Program-made: the position numbers and the translations under genes
In this document: in pieces, positions 8,781 to 16,835 of the stretch
Numbering within the stretch: the stretch's first letter is position 1
Layout: the number at the start of each line of letters is the position of its first letter
Source of the DNA: Hyphomicrobium sp.
GTDB taxonomy: Bacteria; Pseudomonadota; Alphaproteobacteria; Rhizobiales; Hyphomicrobiaceae
Length of the DNA: 64,000 nt
Assembly: GCA_016793445.1 (NCBI GenBank)
Contig: JAEUME010000001.1
Coordinates: 124,001-188,000 of the forward strand
Direction: 5' to 3'
The notes under the pieces: model-generated
What the model saw: the letters and a program-made list of their open reading frames with translations, nothing else
What the model was told of the DNA's origin: nothing
Databases searched by the model: none

Positions 8781-9575
8781 ATGAAGATCGATCTTAGCGG
8801 AAAAACAGCTCTCGTCACGGGTTCAACGGGCGGCATCGGCTTTGCTATCGCCAAAGGCCTGGCGGGAGCGGGTGCGAAGGTGCTCATCAACGGGCGCAAG
8901 GCCGACAAGGTCTCGGGCGCGATCAACCGGCTTCTATCGCAGGTGCCCGGGGCCAAGCTCGTTGCCGCTGCGGGCGATGTCTCAACGGCCGAGGGATGTG
9001 CCGCCATCATCGAGGGCAAGGGCGATATCGACATTCTCGTCAACAATGCCGCCACCTTTGAGCCCAACGACTTTTTCGACATCCCCGACGCCGACTGGAC
9101 CCGCTACTTCGAAACCAACGTATTGTCCGGCATCCGCCTGTCTCGCGCCCTGATGCCCGCCATGCTGAAACGGAATTGGGGCCGTATCGTCTTCATCTCA
9201 TCGGAGTCCGCCATACAGATCCCTAAGGAGTTCATTCACTACGGCTTCACCAAAACGGCCGAGCTTGCGATCTCACGCGGTCTGGCCGAACTTTCGGCAG
9301 GGTCTAACGTCACCGTGAATTCCGTGCTCCCCGGGCCGACGCGGTCCGACGGCGTGGAAGGCTTCTTGGAAGCGCTTGCCAAGCAAGCCGGCATCAGCGC
9401 CGACGAGATGGCAAAGACCTTCGTGCAGACGCACCGTCCCTCCTCTCTGATCCAGCGGTTCGCAACCGTCGAGGAGGTCGCCAACATGGTGGTCTACGTG
9501 TGCTCGATGGAAGCCTCCGCGACCAACGGCGCGGCCTTGCGCGTCGACGGCGGCGTGGTGCGCTCAATCGTCTAA
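8781..9575 (+). CDS. SDR family NAD(P)-dependent oxidoreductase
   Basis: A classical short-chain dehydrogenase of 264 residues. The coenzyme motif TGSTGGIG is near the N terminus, NNAA follows strand 4, the catalytic Ser lies in ISSES, and the Tyr/Lys pair is in HYGFTKTAE. The C terminus (INGAALRVDGG-type ending) is normal. An ATG at 8766 in the same frame would add five residues; the ATG at 8781 has AGGG six bases upstream and matches the usual N-terminal length. The substrate is unknown. It diverges from the cupin gene. Confidence 0.88.
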   Translation: MKIDLSGKTALVTGSTGGIGFAIAKGLAGAGAKVLINGRKADKVSGAINRLLSQVPGAKLVAAAGDVSTAEGCAAIIEGKGDIDILVNNAATFEPNDFFDIPDADWTRYFETNVLSGIRLSRALMPAMLKRNWGRIVFISSESAIQIPKEFIHYGFTKTAELAISRGLAELSAGSNVTVNSVLPGPTRSDGVEGFLEALAKQAGISADEMAKTFVQTHRPSSLIQRFATVEEVANMVVYVCSMEASATNGAALRVDGGVVRSIV

Positions 9576-9625
9576 AGCTCGATGGCGGCGATAGGTGCGA
9601 TGACGGCGGACGCGCGCGTCCGCCG

Positions 9626-10120
9626 TCAGCCGATCGTCTCGATCTCGGCGCGCCCTTGACCTGCCGTCACTTCATCGCCAACCCGCCGCCCAATCAATGC
9701 CTGGGCCAGAGGCGAGACGTAGGACAGCGTCCCCTTGGACGGATTGGCCTCATCCTCTCCGACGATGCGATAGGTTTGGCGCCGGCCATCCTCACGCTGG
9801 ATCGTCACGCGTGAGCCGAAGTGCACGACACCGTCCGCCGGCGGCTCGCTTTGAACCTCGGCCGACGCACGCCGCGCGTTCCAGTAACGCATCTCGCGCG
9901 AGATGCGTTGCAGCTCGATCCGGTCGGCCGCTCCTTGCGCTTTCGCGTAGGCTGCACTGATCTTCTCGAGTTCGGCCTCGATCATGGCAAGGCCAGAAGC
10001 GGTCACAAGATTGCGGTGGGGAGAGATCAGGCGATCAGGAAGATCTTCGCTCCCTTCTCCACCATCATCGTCCCTGACAAACGCACGGCTCAACAGCATA
10101 CCCCTTTCTTGGTTGTTCAT
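9626..10120 (-). CDS. GreA/GreB family transcription elongation factor-like protein
   Basis: The N-terminal half is a charged helical region (SRAFVRDDDGGEGSEDLPDR, then a coiled-coil hairpin around residues 40-90). The C-terminal half is the GreA/B FKBP-like domain, recognised by FGSRVTIQREDG and the ending SPLAQALIGRRVGDEVTA. Members bind RNA polymerase near the secondary channel. This subfamily is distinct from housekeeping GreA and may modulate rather than stimulate cleavage. The ATG at 10120 has no good ribosome site; an ATG at 10099 has AAAGGGG just upstream and may be the real start. Confidence 0.82.
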   Translation of the reverse strand: MNNQERGMLLSRAFVRDDDGGEGSEDLPDRLISPHRNLVTASGLAMIEAELEKISAAYAKAQGAADRIELQRISREMRYWNARRASAEVQSEPPADGVVHFGSRVTIQREDGRRQTYRIVGEDEANPSKGTLSYVSPLAQALIGRRVGDEVTAGQGRAEIETIG

Positions 10121-10268
10121 GACCCGGCGGGCGCTATGCTGGCTGGGCTCCAGCCGGCCTGCGCTCAGCGCCGGTGCAAGGGTGCACGACACAAGGCTCG
10201 CAACGCAAGTGGCAAAGCCCGCTATACCCGCCAGCAGCTAAGAGAAAATTCTTCATCTCGAGATCTGA

Positions 10269-10691
10269 ATGATGCGGCAATCTCAAGAGACGCTCTCGAT
10301 CGCCACACGCGGAACGGGGCTGTACGAATTCACACGGCAAGCCGCGCGTTTCACCACCGAAACCGGAATGTCGATAGGACTGCTGCACATCTTCTGCCGC
10401 CACACCTCCGCATCCCTGGTCATCCAGGAGAACGCCGACCCGGACGTCCAGCGCGACCTGACGGCGTTCTTCAAGAGGCTGGTGCCCGATGGCGATCCGC
10501 TGTTCCTTCACACCTGCGAAGGCCCCGACGACATGCCAGCTCACGTCAAGGCCGCTTTGACTCAGACGACGCTGACGATCCCCGTAGCCCAGGGCAAACT
10601 GATGCTTGGAACATGGCAGGGTATCTATCTATTCGAGCACCGCACAGCGCCGCACACCAGACACGTCGTTCTGCATGCGTGCGGCACTTGA
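10269..10691 (+). CDS. yjbQ: YjbQ/UPF0047 family protein (secondary thiamine-phosphate synthase type)
   Basis: The 140-residue product matches UPF0047 throughout. HTSASLVIQENADPDVQRDL carries the conserved metal and substrate residues, and GTWQGIYLFEHR is the family's C-terminal signature. The E. coli homologue has weak thiamine-phosphate synthase activity in vitro; its physiological role is unsettled. It is divergent from the GreA/B-like gene, with a 148-base gap. Confidence 0.9.
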   Translation: MMRQSQETLSIATRGTGLYEFTRQAARFTTETGMSIGLLHIFCRHTSASLVIQENADPDVQRDLTAFFKRLVPDGDPLFLHTCEGPDDMPAHVKAALTQTTLTIPVAQGKLMLGTWQGIYLFEHRTAPHTRHVVLHACGT

Positions 10692-10710
10692 GTAAAAAAG
10701 ACGAGGAGAC

Positions 10711-11163
10711 TTAATCCTCCAGCGCCCGCATGACCGCCTTGGTGATGGACGGCACCGGCTCTTTGGTGAGATCCTTGTCGATCCATGCAGACACGCGTGC
10801 ACTCAGTCCGTCGCCGGCGGCCTTGCGCATCTCGCCCAGGGCTGCGGGTGGCGCGACGATCACAACGTTTGCGAACGCATTGCCATCGGCGTCCCTGGCA
10901 AGGTCGGCGATGATATCGGCAACGAACCGGTCCTCAGCGCGCTGATGAAGATCCGGCCCTTCGGCGGCCGATCTGCGCGTGCCCACGGATTCAAACGTGC
11001 GCGGGGGCTTGTCGCGACCCTGCTCGCTTGTCTTGGGATTGTCTTGGCCATAGGTGCGCACCGTGCTCAACGCCGGCTCCAATGCAGTCCCATCGTTGAC
11101 GAGGACGATGCCGCGCGCGCCATCCGCCACCACAACCCAATCGCCGGTCTTCAAACGCTTCAT
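10711..11163 (-). CDS. Host attachment family protein (Pfam Host_attach)
   Basis: The start MKRLKTGDWVVVADGARG and the ending VSAWIDKDLTKEPV are the two conserved blocks of the host-attachment protein family, first noted in Agrobacterium. The fold resembles release-factor eRF1 domain 2. The middle (SEQGRDKPPRTFES) is the usual low-conservation linker. The ATG at 11163 has GAGAGG six bases upstream; upstream in-frame ATGs lack one. The protein is 150 residues, normal for the family. The molecular function is unknown, and the name should not be taken as evidence of attachment. Confidence 0.85.
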   Translation of the reverse strand: MKRLKTGDWVVVADGARGIVLVNDGTALEPALSTVRTYGQDNPKTSEQGRDKPPRTFESVGTRRSAAEGPDLHQRAEDRFVADIIADLARDADGNAFANVVIVAPPAALGEMRKAAGDGLSARVSAWIDKDLTKEPVPSITKAVMRALED

Positions 11164-11442
11164 GGCAAACCTCTCAACACACCGCATTCTGACGCCGTAT
11201 TGCTCAGATATGGCACTCCAGGCTGATTGCAACATCCCGCGCTGTCAATTGCCGCATCTCCGTCGCGCCAGCGGTACTGGTGAGTTTGGCGCTGACAGTA
11301 GGGGTCCCGAGCCTGGGCGCGAGCGCGCAAGCCCGCGGTAGGCGTTTGATCCGCTGACTGGGACAAAATGTCAAAACATGCGTGAACGCACGGCGTGCGG
11401 CGGCTGCGTCAAGTGCGCGGCTTGCTTCGCGTGTCGTTATTG

Positions 11443-11459
11443 TATACCTTTTTAGTATA
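11443..11459. promoter_or_regulatory. TATAC-N7-GTATA palindrome upstream of pseudoazurin
   Basis: A perfect 17-base inverted repeat (TATAC, seven bases, GTATA) ends 24 bases before the pseudoazurin start codon, in AT-rich DNA that contrasts with its surroundings. It could be an operator overlapping the promoter or 5' leader. It does not match the FNR/NnrR consensus usual for pseudoazurin genes. Confidence 0.5.
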
Positions 11460-11483
11460 GTTTAGCAGCCAACGAGAGCGCTC

Positions 11484-11948
11484 ATGAGCCGGTCAAATCG
11501 AAACCTTTTAGCCTTTGCCTTCGCGTCCGCCCTGACAATTGCCAGCATCATCTTCTCGGCAGTGTCTTACGCTGCCGAGCACACCATCGAGATGCGCAAC
11601 AAAGACGACCAAGGGCAGACGATGACGTTCCAGCCAAGCTTCCTTAAGGTCGCAGTAGGCGATACCGTGAAATTCGTCCCCACAGACAAGAACCATAACG
11701 CTGAAAGCGTGAGGGATGTGTGGGTTGAAGGCGCCGCCCCGATCAAGGGAGCGCTTAGCGCGGTGGTCGAATTCAAGGCCGAAAAAGAAGGCGTGTACGT
11801 TTTCAAGTGTCTGCCCCATTTCGCGATGGGCATGATCGCCGTCGTGCAGGTCGGCAAGCCGGAAAACCTCGATAAAGTAAAGGCGTTCGTGCCACCCGGC
11901 GTGGCCAAGGGGCGGCTGGCCAAGATTCTTGAAGGCGTCACGCCATAA
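11484..11948 (+). CDS. Pseudoazurin (type 1 blue copper protein)
   Basis: A signal peptide is cleaved after SAVSYA (mature protein from about residue 31), followed by a single cupredoxin domain. The copper ligands are His71 (NHNAES), Cys109 and His112 (FKCLPHFAMGM) and Met117. Their spacing (38, 3 and 5 residues) is that of characterised pseudoazurins. These are periplasmic electron carriers, usually donating to nitrite or nitrous oxide reductases or cytochrome peroxidase. No denitrification gene is in this window, so the partner is not known. A palindrome lies just upstream. Confidence 0.95.
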   Translation: MSRSNRNLLAFAFASALTIASIIFSAVSYAAEHTIEMRNKDDQGQTMTFQPSFLKVAVGDTVKFVPTDKNHNAESVRDVWVEGAAPIKGALSAVVEFKAEKEGVYVFKCLPHFAMGMIAVVQVGKPENLDKVKAFVPPGVAKGRLAKILEGVTP

Positions 11949-12329
11949 ATCGTGGACGGTGCGCCGTGGGGGGAAGGTCGCAGTCGTTGCCACCTTCGTC
12001 TCCCTCGCGCGCAGGAGTCAGAGCTCCGCCCGGTTTATCAAGCTTCAAGCACGAGAGCGTTCCTCTTCCCGCGTGGCAAAGAGAAGAGGAGCCCCCAAAG
12101 GGGCGAGTGAGGGGCGGTCCGCATCGGTTCAGCGCCAGCGTCCGCAATCGTACGCTTATTCGTATCAATGTCCATGAGCCGGCGGCCCGTTGCATGACCC
12201 AGTTCGCCGCAATAGGTTCGCAGCGTGAATACGTGTTGATCTTTCCCATAAGACGCGCGCAATAGCGCCGGAGGAGCCCTTAAAAATCCTCCTTGCCCGT
12301 CAGGCTTCAAACAGGCGCCGGGAGATCCC
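11949..12329. other. Intergenic region with a REP-like element
   Basis: No convincing gene. It contains palindromic sequence related to the element near 23.1 kb (annotated separately). The remainder shows no recognisable feature. Confidence 0.5.
12062..12116 (-). repeat. REP-like palindromic intergenic repeat, copy 1
   Basis: CCTCTTC and GAAGAGG form one stem and GCCCC-CAAA-GGGGC another. The block from GAGAAG to GAGGGG aligns in opposite orientation with 23152-23197, so this is a second, degenerate copy of the same intergenic family. Confidence 0.6.
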
Positions 12330-12695
12330 ATGCCGCAATCGCGAAACCCCGCAAGACGCCAGTCTGCCCTTGCGCCCCGGCGCGTGTTCTTCCAGCGCCT
12401 CGCCAAAAATGGGGCTTTCGCCGCCCTGCTCATTCTCCTGTCTCTGGCGGCCGGTATCGCAGGTTACGTCTACTTCGCGCGCATGCCGCTTGTGGATGCG
12501 TTCCTGAACGCCGCTATGATCCTGTCCGGCATGGGCCCGGTGGGCGAGCTGCCGACCGCGTCCGCCAAGATCTTCGCCGGGCTTTACGCCATCTACTCCG
12601 GCATCGTGATCATCGCTACGACCGGCGTGATCCTGGGGCCGGTTCTGCACCGTATGATGCACAGCTTCCACCTCGCGGACGATCGCGACAACTGA
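12330..12695 (+). CDS. Small two-helix membrane protein resembling a potassium channel pore without its filter
   Basis: The 121-residue product has a basic N terminus, a membrane segment (about 28-48), a short amphipathic stretch (55-66), the loop SGMGPVGELPTASAKIF and a second membrane segment (80-104). The layout and the spacing of the loop to ASAKIFAGLYAIYSG match the Ion_trans_2 pore module, where TVGYGD normally sits. Here SGMGP replaces the selectivity filter, so potassium selectivity is not expected. Related proteins occur widely in proteobacteria under channel-like names. The function is unknown. ATG at 12330 is the only reasonable start. Confidence 0.65.
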   Translation: MPQSRNPARRQSALAPRRVFFQRLAKNGAFAALLILLSLAAGIAGYVYFARMPLVDAFLNAAMILSGMGPVGELPTASAKIFAGLYAIYSGIVIIATTGVILGPVLHRMMHSFHLADDRDN

Positions 12696-12811
12696 GCTGG
12701 AGACGTTAATATCTCCCCGCGTTCACCCGCCGCAGCAATGGCGCACGACCGGGGCTTGTACGAAAGCCCTAACCTGCTAATCACACTCCCGATACCTTGA
12801 AGGAGACGCCC

Positions 12812-13264
12812 ATGAAACCGACCGAAGTCACCCCCGAGACCCCGGCCGAGAGCGCCGCGCGCGCCGAAGCCGCCGCGCTGATCCGCGATTACTACGCCGC
12901 CTTCAATCGCGGTGATACCGAGAGTATGCTGAAATATCTGACCGAGGATGTCATTCATGACATCAACCAGGGCGAGCGGCGCCAGGGCAAGGATAAGTTT
13001 CGCGCCTTCAACGCCCGTATGTCTCACAACTACAAGGAAGAACTCAAAGACATCGTCGTGATGGTGTCGAAGGACGCTTCGCGCGCGGCCGCCGAGTTCA
13101 ATGTCCATGGCGTCTATAAGAACACCGACGAGGGTCTCCCGCCCGCCACGGGACAGAAGTACGTGCTGCCGGCCGGCACCTTCTTTGCGATCCGCGACGG
13201 GAAGATCTCGCGTGTCACGACCTATTACAATCTGACCGACTGGATCACCCAAGTCGCAGGCTGA
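12812..13264 (+). CDS. SnoaL/NTF2-like, ketosteroid-isomerase-related protein (TIGR02096 type)
   Basis: A single NTF2-like cone domain: the helix ALIRDYYAAFNRGDTESML, then LTEDVIHDINQGERRQGKD, and the ending FFAIRDGKISRVTTYYN. Length (150 residues) and pattern match the steroid-isomerase-related TIGR02096 group, whose reaction is unknown. AAGGAG lies six bases before the ATG; a TTG at 12797 lies upstream without support. An acetyltransferase gene follows after four bases and a nitrilase-family gene after that, forming a three-gene cluster. Confidence 0.85.
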   Translation: MKPTEVTPETPAESAARAEAAALIRDYYAAFNRGDTESMLKYLTEDVIHDINQGERRQGKDKFRAFNARMSHNYKEELKDIVVMVSKDASRAAAEFNVHGVYKNTDEGLPPATGQKYVLPAGTFFAIRDGKISRVTTYYNLTDWITQVAG

Positions 13265-13268
13265 ACCG

Positions 13269-13874
13269 ATGAAGCCTGACGCCAAGAACATCTCGGTGGA
13301 AAGTCTCACAGGAGACGCGATCAAGTCCGTGCTCCCGGATCTGGCACGGCTGAGAATCGTCGTGTTTCGCGATTGGCCCTACCTCTACGATGGCTCTCTT
13401 GCCTATGAAGAGGATTATCTTGCCAAGTTCGCGGCCGCAAAGGGCGCGGTGTGTGTCGTAGCTCGTGACGGCGACAAGATCATCGGCGCTTCCACCGGAG
13501 CGCCGATGATTGAGCATGCCGACGAGTTCGGCGAGCCGTTCAAGAACGCGGGCTACGACATCTCCAAGATTTTCTACTGCGGTGAAAGCGTGCTGCTGAC
13601 CTCCCATCGCGGCTTTGGGCTGGGGCACGCCTTCTTCGATCATCGCGAAGCCCAGGCGCGCAAGCTTGGCGGTTTCACGCATTCCACCTTCTGCCGCGTC
13701 GTGCGCCCCGATGATCATCCGTTGAAACCGAAGGACTATCTTCCTCTCGACGGCTTCTGGAGGAAGCGAGGTTACGCACCGGCCGATGGCATCGTCGCTA
13801 CCTATAACTGGAAGGACGTCGACCAGGACGAGGAGACGGTCCACCGTATGCAATTCTGGATGAAGGCGCTCTAG
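13269..13874 (+). CDS. GNAT family N-acetyltransferase
   Basis: The 201-residue protein has GNAT features: VCVVARDGDKIIGASTG (strands 2-4), the acyl-CoA pocket around ESVLLTSHRGFGLGHAFFDHRE, and a C-terminal FWRKRGY. It starts four bases after the NTF2-like gene, so co-translation is likely. A nitrilase-superfamily gene follows after 60 bases. In some bacteria (for example Bacillus YhcX) a GNAT domain is fused to a nitrilase-type domain, which supports a shared pathway here. The acceptor substrate is unknown. Confidence 0.85.
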   Translation: MKPDAKNISVESLTGDAIKSVLPDLARLRIVVFRDWPYLYDGSLAYEEDYLAKFAAAKGAVCVVARDGDKIIGASTGAPMIEHADEFGEPFKNAGYDISKIFYCGESVLLTSHRGFGLGHAFFDHREAQARKLGGFTHSTFCRVVRPDDHPLKPKDYLPLDGFWRKRGYAPADGIVATYNWKDVDQDEETVHRMQFWMKAL

Positions 13875-13934
13875 TGGCGCTTTCGCCTTGCTGCCGACCA
13901 TGTCCTTAAGCTCTCCTCAGTCCAGGCCGCCTTG

Positions 13935-14843
13935 ATGACCAGCACATCGATCCTGAAAGTTGCAGCAGCCCAGTATCCGATTGGACAGCCCAAGTCGCTT
14001 GCCGAATGGGAAACCAAGATCGCCCTGTGGGTGAAGAATGGCGCGGCAACCGGCGCCTCGCTTCTTGTCTTCCCCGAGTACGCGGCGATCGAACAGGCCG
14101 CGACCTTCGGCCCTGAAGTCTACGGCGATCTGCAGACCACGCTGCGCAAGGTCGCGGCGTTAGCCGATAGCCGCGTCGCACTGCACGCGGATCTGGCGCG
14201 CACGCACGGCGTCCATATACTGGTCGGCTCCGGGCCGGTGCTCAAGGAGGACGGGCGCTTCGTCAATGCGGCTCAGCTCGTAACGCCGCGCGGCAGCGTC
14301 GGCGTTCAGGAGAAACTGGTCATGACGCCCTTCGAGCGTGACTGGGGGATCTCGGCAGGCGGTCCGGTAAGAATTTTCAAGACGGCCATTGGCACGTTCG
14401 GCATTGCGATCTGCTACGACAGCGAATTCCCTCTCCTGGTTCATGCGATGGCGCAGGCCGGTGCGGGCGTCGTTCTGGTCCCTTCATGCACCGAGCGGAT
14501 CTCCGGCTATCACCGCGTGCGCACCGGCTGCAAGGCACGCGCCCTGGAAAATACGATCGCGACCATTCAGAGCCCGACCGTAGGGGATGCGCCCTGGTCT
14601 CCGGCCGTCGATTTCAATGCCGGGGCCGCTGGCATTTATGTCCCTTCCGAACATGGCGTATCGGACACGGGCGTTCTTGCCGAGGGCCGTTTGAACGAGG
14701 CCGCCTGGGTAGCGGGCGAGATCGATACGGCCAGGCTGGCGCGGGTGCGCGAGACGGGCGAAATGCGCAACGTACACGATTGGGCTTTGCAGCCCGGTGC
14801 GCCCTCGTCCAAGGTGGCGGTCGAGACGGTAGACCTCCCCTGA
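13935..14843 (+). CDS. Carbon-nitrogen hydrolase (nitrilase superfamily amidase)
   Basis: The Glu-Lys-Cys catalytic triad is visible: Glu48 in VFPEYAA, Lys127 in VQEKLVMTPFERDW and Cys160 in GIAICYDSEFPLL. The length (302 residues) is normal for a stand-alone amidase or N-carbamoyl hydrolase. ATG at 13935 is used, although a TTG directly before it is also possible. Neither has a strong ribosome site. Clustering with the GNAT gene suggests the pair acylates and deacylates, or modifies and hydrolyses, the same small amine or amide. Confidence 0.88.
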   Translation: MTSTSILKVAAAQYPIGQPKSLAEWETKIALWVKNGAATGASLLVFPEYAAIEQAATFGPEVYGDLQTTLRKVAALADSRVALHADLARTHGVHILVGSGPVLKEDGRFVNAAQLVTPRGSVGVQEKLVMTPFERDWGISAGGPVRIFKTAIGTFGIAICYDSEFPLLVHAMAQAGAGVVLVPSCTERISGYHRVRTGCKARALENTIATIQSPTVGDAPWSPAVDFNAGAAGIYVPSEHGVSDTGVLAEGRLNEAAWVAGEIDTARLARVRETGEMRNVHDWALQPGAPSSKVAVETVDLP

Positions 14844-15023
14844 GGGGCTTTGTTCTCTTTGGGTCATGAGGGGTACTTACACCGCGCCCCAATGGCGCCG
14901 TTTCCGGCTGCTTGATGATGCCGCGACGGATCTGCGCCGGGTTTAACGTTCTACGGCCTGCACGACGATTCCAGCCAAGCCAGTTCGCTGGAGGTGCTGA
15001 ACGCTGCTCGCCGGGGGGCTCTG

Positions 15024-15509
15024 ATGGAGAAGCATTCTTTCAAACCCGTTGCAGGAGCATGGCTCCCTTACTGTCGTGGCGCTCTTGCGCTGGCCGTTCT
15101 ACTTTTGCCCATTGGAAGTGGCGCGCAAGGTCTGCCACGGCGCGCAGATCCCGAGGCAAATGCCTGGGTTGATAAGCCGCCAGCGCAGGAAGACAACGCC
15201 TCATGCGCCGGGCTGGACAAGTCTATGGAGAAGCGCGTCGCGGAGATCAATGCACTGCAAGAGGCTATCGACAAGGACAAAGCAGGACCGGCGCCCAGTG
15301 TACTTGGCATGATAAAGAATTGGATGGGGGAGCCGTACACGGCCGAGTCCCTCAAGAAGAAGCAAGAACAGCTTGAGCGGGCGCGGCGCAGGGCTGATGC
15401 CGTAAACGATCTGCGCGCGTCAGCCGGCTGCGCGCGGATTGACATCGACGAAGAGGTCCGCAAGATCGCGGCAAAGAAGCCTGCGCCCGCAAGCCACCCG
15501 CAAAATTGA
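15024..15509 (+). CDS. Hypothetical exported protein with a coiled coil
   Basis: I do not recognise this family. From the ATG at 15024 the product has 161 residues, with a signal peptide (hydrophobic YCRGALALAVLLLPIGSGAQG). The mature part is polar, with two cysteines (NASCAGLD and SAGCARID) that could form a disulfide, and a coiled-coil stretch from YTAESLKKKQEQLERARRR. An upstream ATG at 14994 adds ten residues. It stands alone upstream of the polyphosphate kinase gene. A periplasmic location is inferred. Confidence 0.65.
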   Translation: MEKHSFKPVAGAWLPYCRGALALAVLLLPIGSGAQGLPRRADPEANAWVDKPPAQEDNASCAGLDKSMEKRVAEINALQEAIDKDKAGPAPSVLGMIKNWMGEPYTAESLKKKQEQLERARRRADAVNDLRASAGCARIDIDEEVRKIAAKKPAPASHPQN

Positions 15510-15593
15510 TGAAGATCAATCCCACGCTATTTGCTGGCCGTCACATTCGAATACCGACCGACATCAGAAACCGGCACGAGGATTGACAAAGCC

Positions 15594-16583
15594 ATGACCG
15601 CAACCGAAGAGCCAGGCACCGCAGAACAGCCCGCAATGCCGCAGCCGGCCGCGCCTGCGAGTCCGCAAATCGAAGCCCCGCCTGCGCATACCCCACTGCT
15701 TTCGCCCGCACGCATGCGCCATGACCCCGACGCGATCCGCCATGCCTTTGAGACCGGCGAATATCCCTACCAAACCCGCATGTCGGTCAAGGTCTACGAA
15801 GCGGCGATGGCAGATCTTCAGGTTGAATTGTTGAAGGCCCAGAGCTGGGTCAAGGAGACAGGCGAACGGATTATCGTGCTGTTTGAAGGCCGTGACGCGG
15901 CCGGCAAAGGCGGCACGATCAAGCGCTACATGGAACACCTTAATCCGCGCGGCGCACGCGTAGTGGCACTGGAAAAACCCACCGAGCGAGAAAGAACCCA
16001 ATGGTACTTTCAACGCTATATCGAGAACCTGCCCGCCGGCGGCGAAATCGTCTTCTTTGACCGCTCCTGGTACAATCGCGCAGGTGTGGAACGCGTGATG
16101 GGCTTTTGCTCGCCCAACGATTATCTGGAATTCATGCGTCAGTGCCCCGAACTCGAAAGGATGCTGGTTCGCTCGGGCATCCGTCTATTTAAATACTGGT
16201 TCTCCGTGACGCGTGAGGAGCAATTGCGCCGGTTCAAATCACGCGAGCACGATCCTTTGAAACAGTGGAAGCTCTCGCCCATCGACAAGGCATCTCTGGA
16301 CAAATGGGACGACTACACGGAAGCCAAGGAGGCCATGTTCTTCTATACCGATACAGCGGACGCCCCTTGGACAATCGTGAAATCTGACGATAAGAAGCGT
16401 GCCCGTTTAGGCTGTATGCAGCACTTCCTCTCAAGTCTCGACTTTCCGAAGAAGAATACCCGGATCGTCACCGGGCCCGATCCGCTCATTGTGGGATCGA
16501 CGAGCCATGTGATCGGGCGCGATGAGTTCATTTTGGGAAAGACACTCCATCCCGAGAAGCGCCGCGGAAGTCACAAGAGGTGA
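15594..16583 (+). CDS. ppk2: Polyphosphate kinase 2 (class I type)
   Basis: PPK2 transfers phosphate between polyphosphate and nucleoside diphosphates. After a Pro/Ala-rich tail of about 40 residues, the P-loop is GRDAAGKGG (99-107) and the lid is FDRSWYNRAGVERV, followed by FKYWFSVTREEQLRRF. The single-domain length (329 residues) and the ending fit the class I PPK2 family (TIGR03707), which usually favours NDP phosphorylation. ATG at 15594 is chosen; an upstream TTG at 15531 would add an unconserved 21 residues. A clear intrinsic terminator follows the stop codon. Confidence 0.93.
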   Translation: MTATEEPGTAEQPAMPQPAAPASPQIEAPPAHTPLLSPARMRHDPDAIRHAFETGEYPYQTRMSVKVYEAAMADLQVELLKAQSWVKETGERIIVLFEGRDAAGKGGTIKRYMEHLNPRGARVVALEKPTERERTQWYFQRYIENLPAGGEIVFFDRSWYNRAGVERVMGFCSPNDYLEFMRQCPELERMLVRSGIRLFKYWFSVTREEQLRRFKSREHDPLKQWKLSPIDKASLDKWDDYTEAKEAMFFYTDTADAPWTIVKSDDKKRARLGCMQHFLSSLDFPKKNTRIVTGPDPLIVGSTSHVIGRDEFILGKTLHPEKRRGSHKR

Positions 16584-16588
16584 ATCCT

Positions 16589-16612
16589 CGCGCAGGGGGT
16601 GCGCGCTTTTTT
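16589..16612 (+). terminator. Rho-independent terminator of ppk2
   Basis: CGCGC, a seven-base loop and GCGCG are followed by C and six T residues, starting six bases after the stop codon. A second hairpin (GGCGCGG at 16690, CCGCGCC at 16708, followed by TTT) lies downstream and may act as a backup. Confidence 0.75.
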
Positions 16613-16835
16613 AGCGCAATTCTGATCGTCCCCAGAAGCGCCCTGCTCGGCTAGTCCCCTTAACACTTAATTTAAAGCTTGTTTGAAGCGGCGCGGGCCT
16701 TCCAGGTCCGCGCCTTTCCCGTTTGCACGTTTCCTGCCGAGCCCCGTCCGAGAACCGCACCAGTGTGCGGATTTGGGACGCGGAGCAAGCCGGCATTAGC
16801 CCCCGCGTCGTCACACAAGCGCGAGGCGTACGGCA

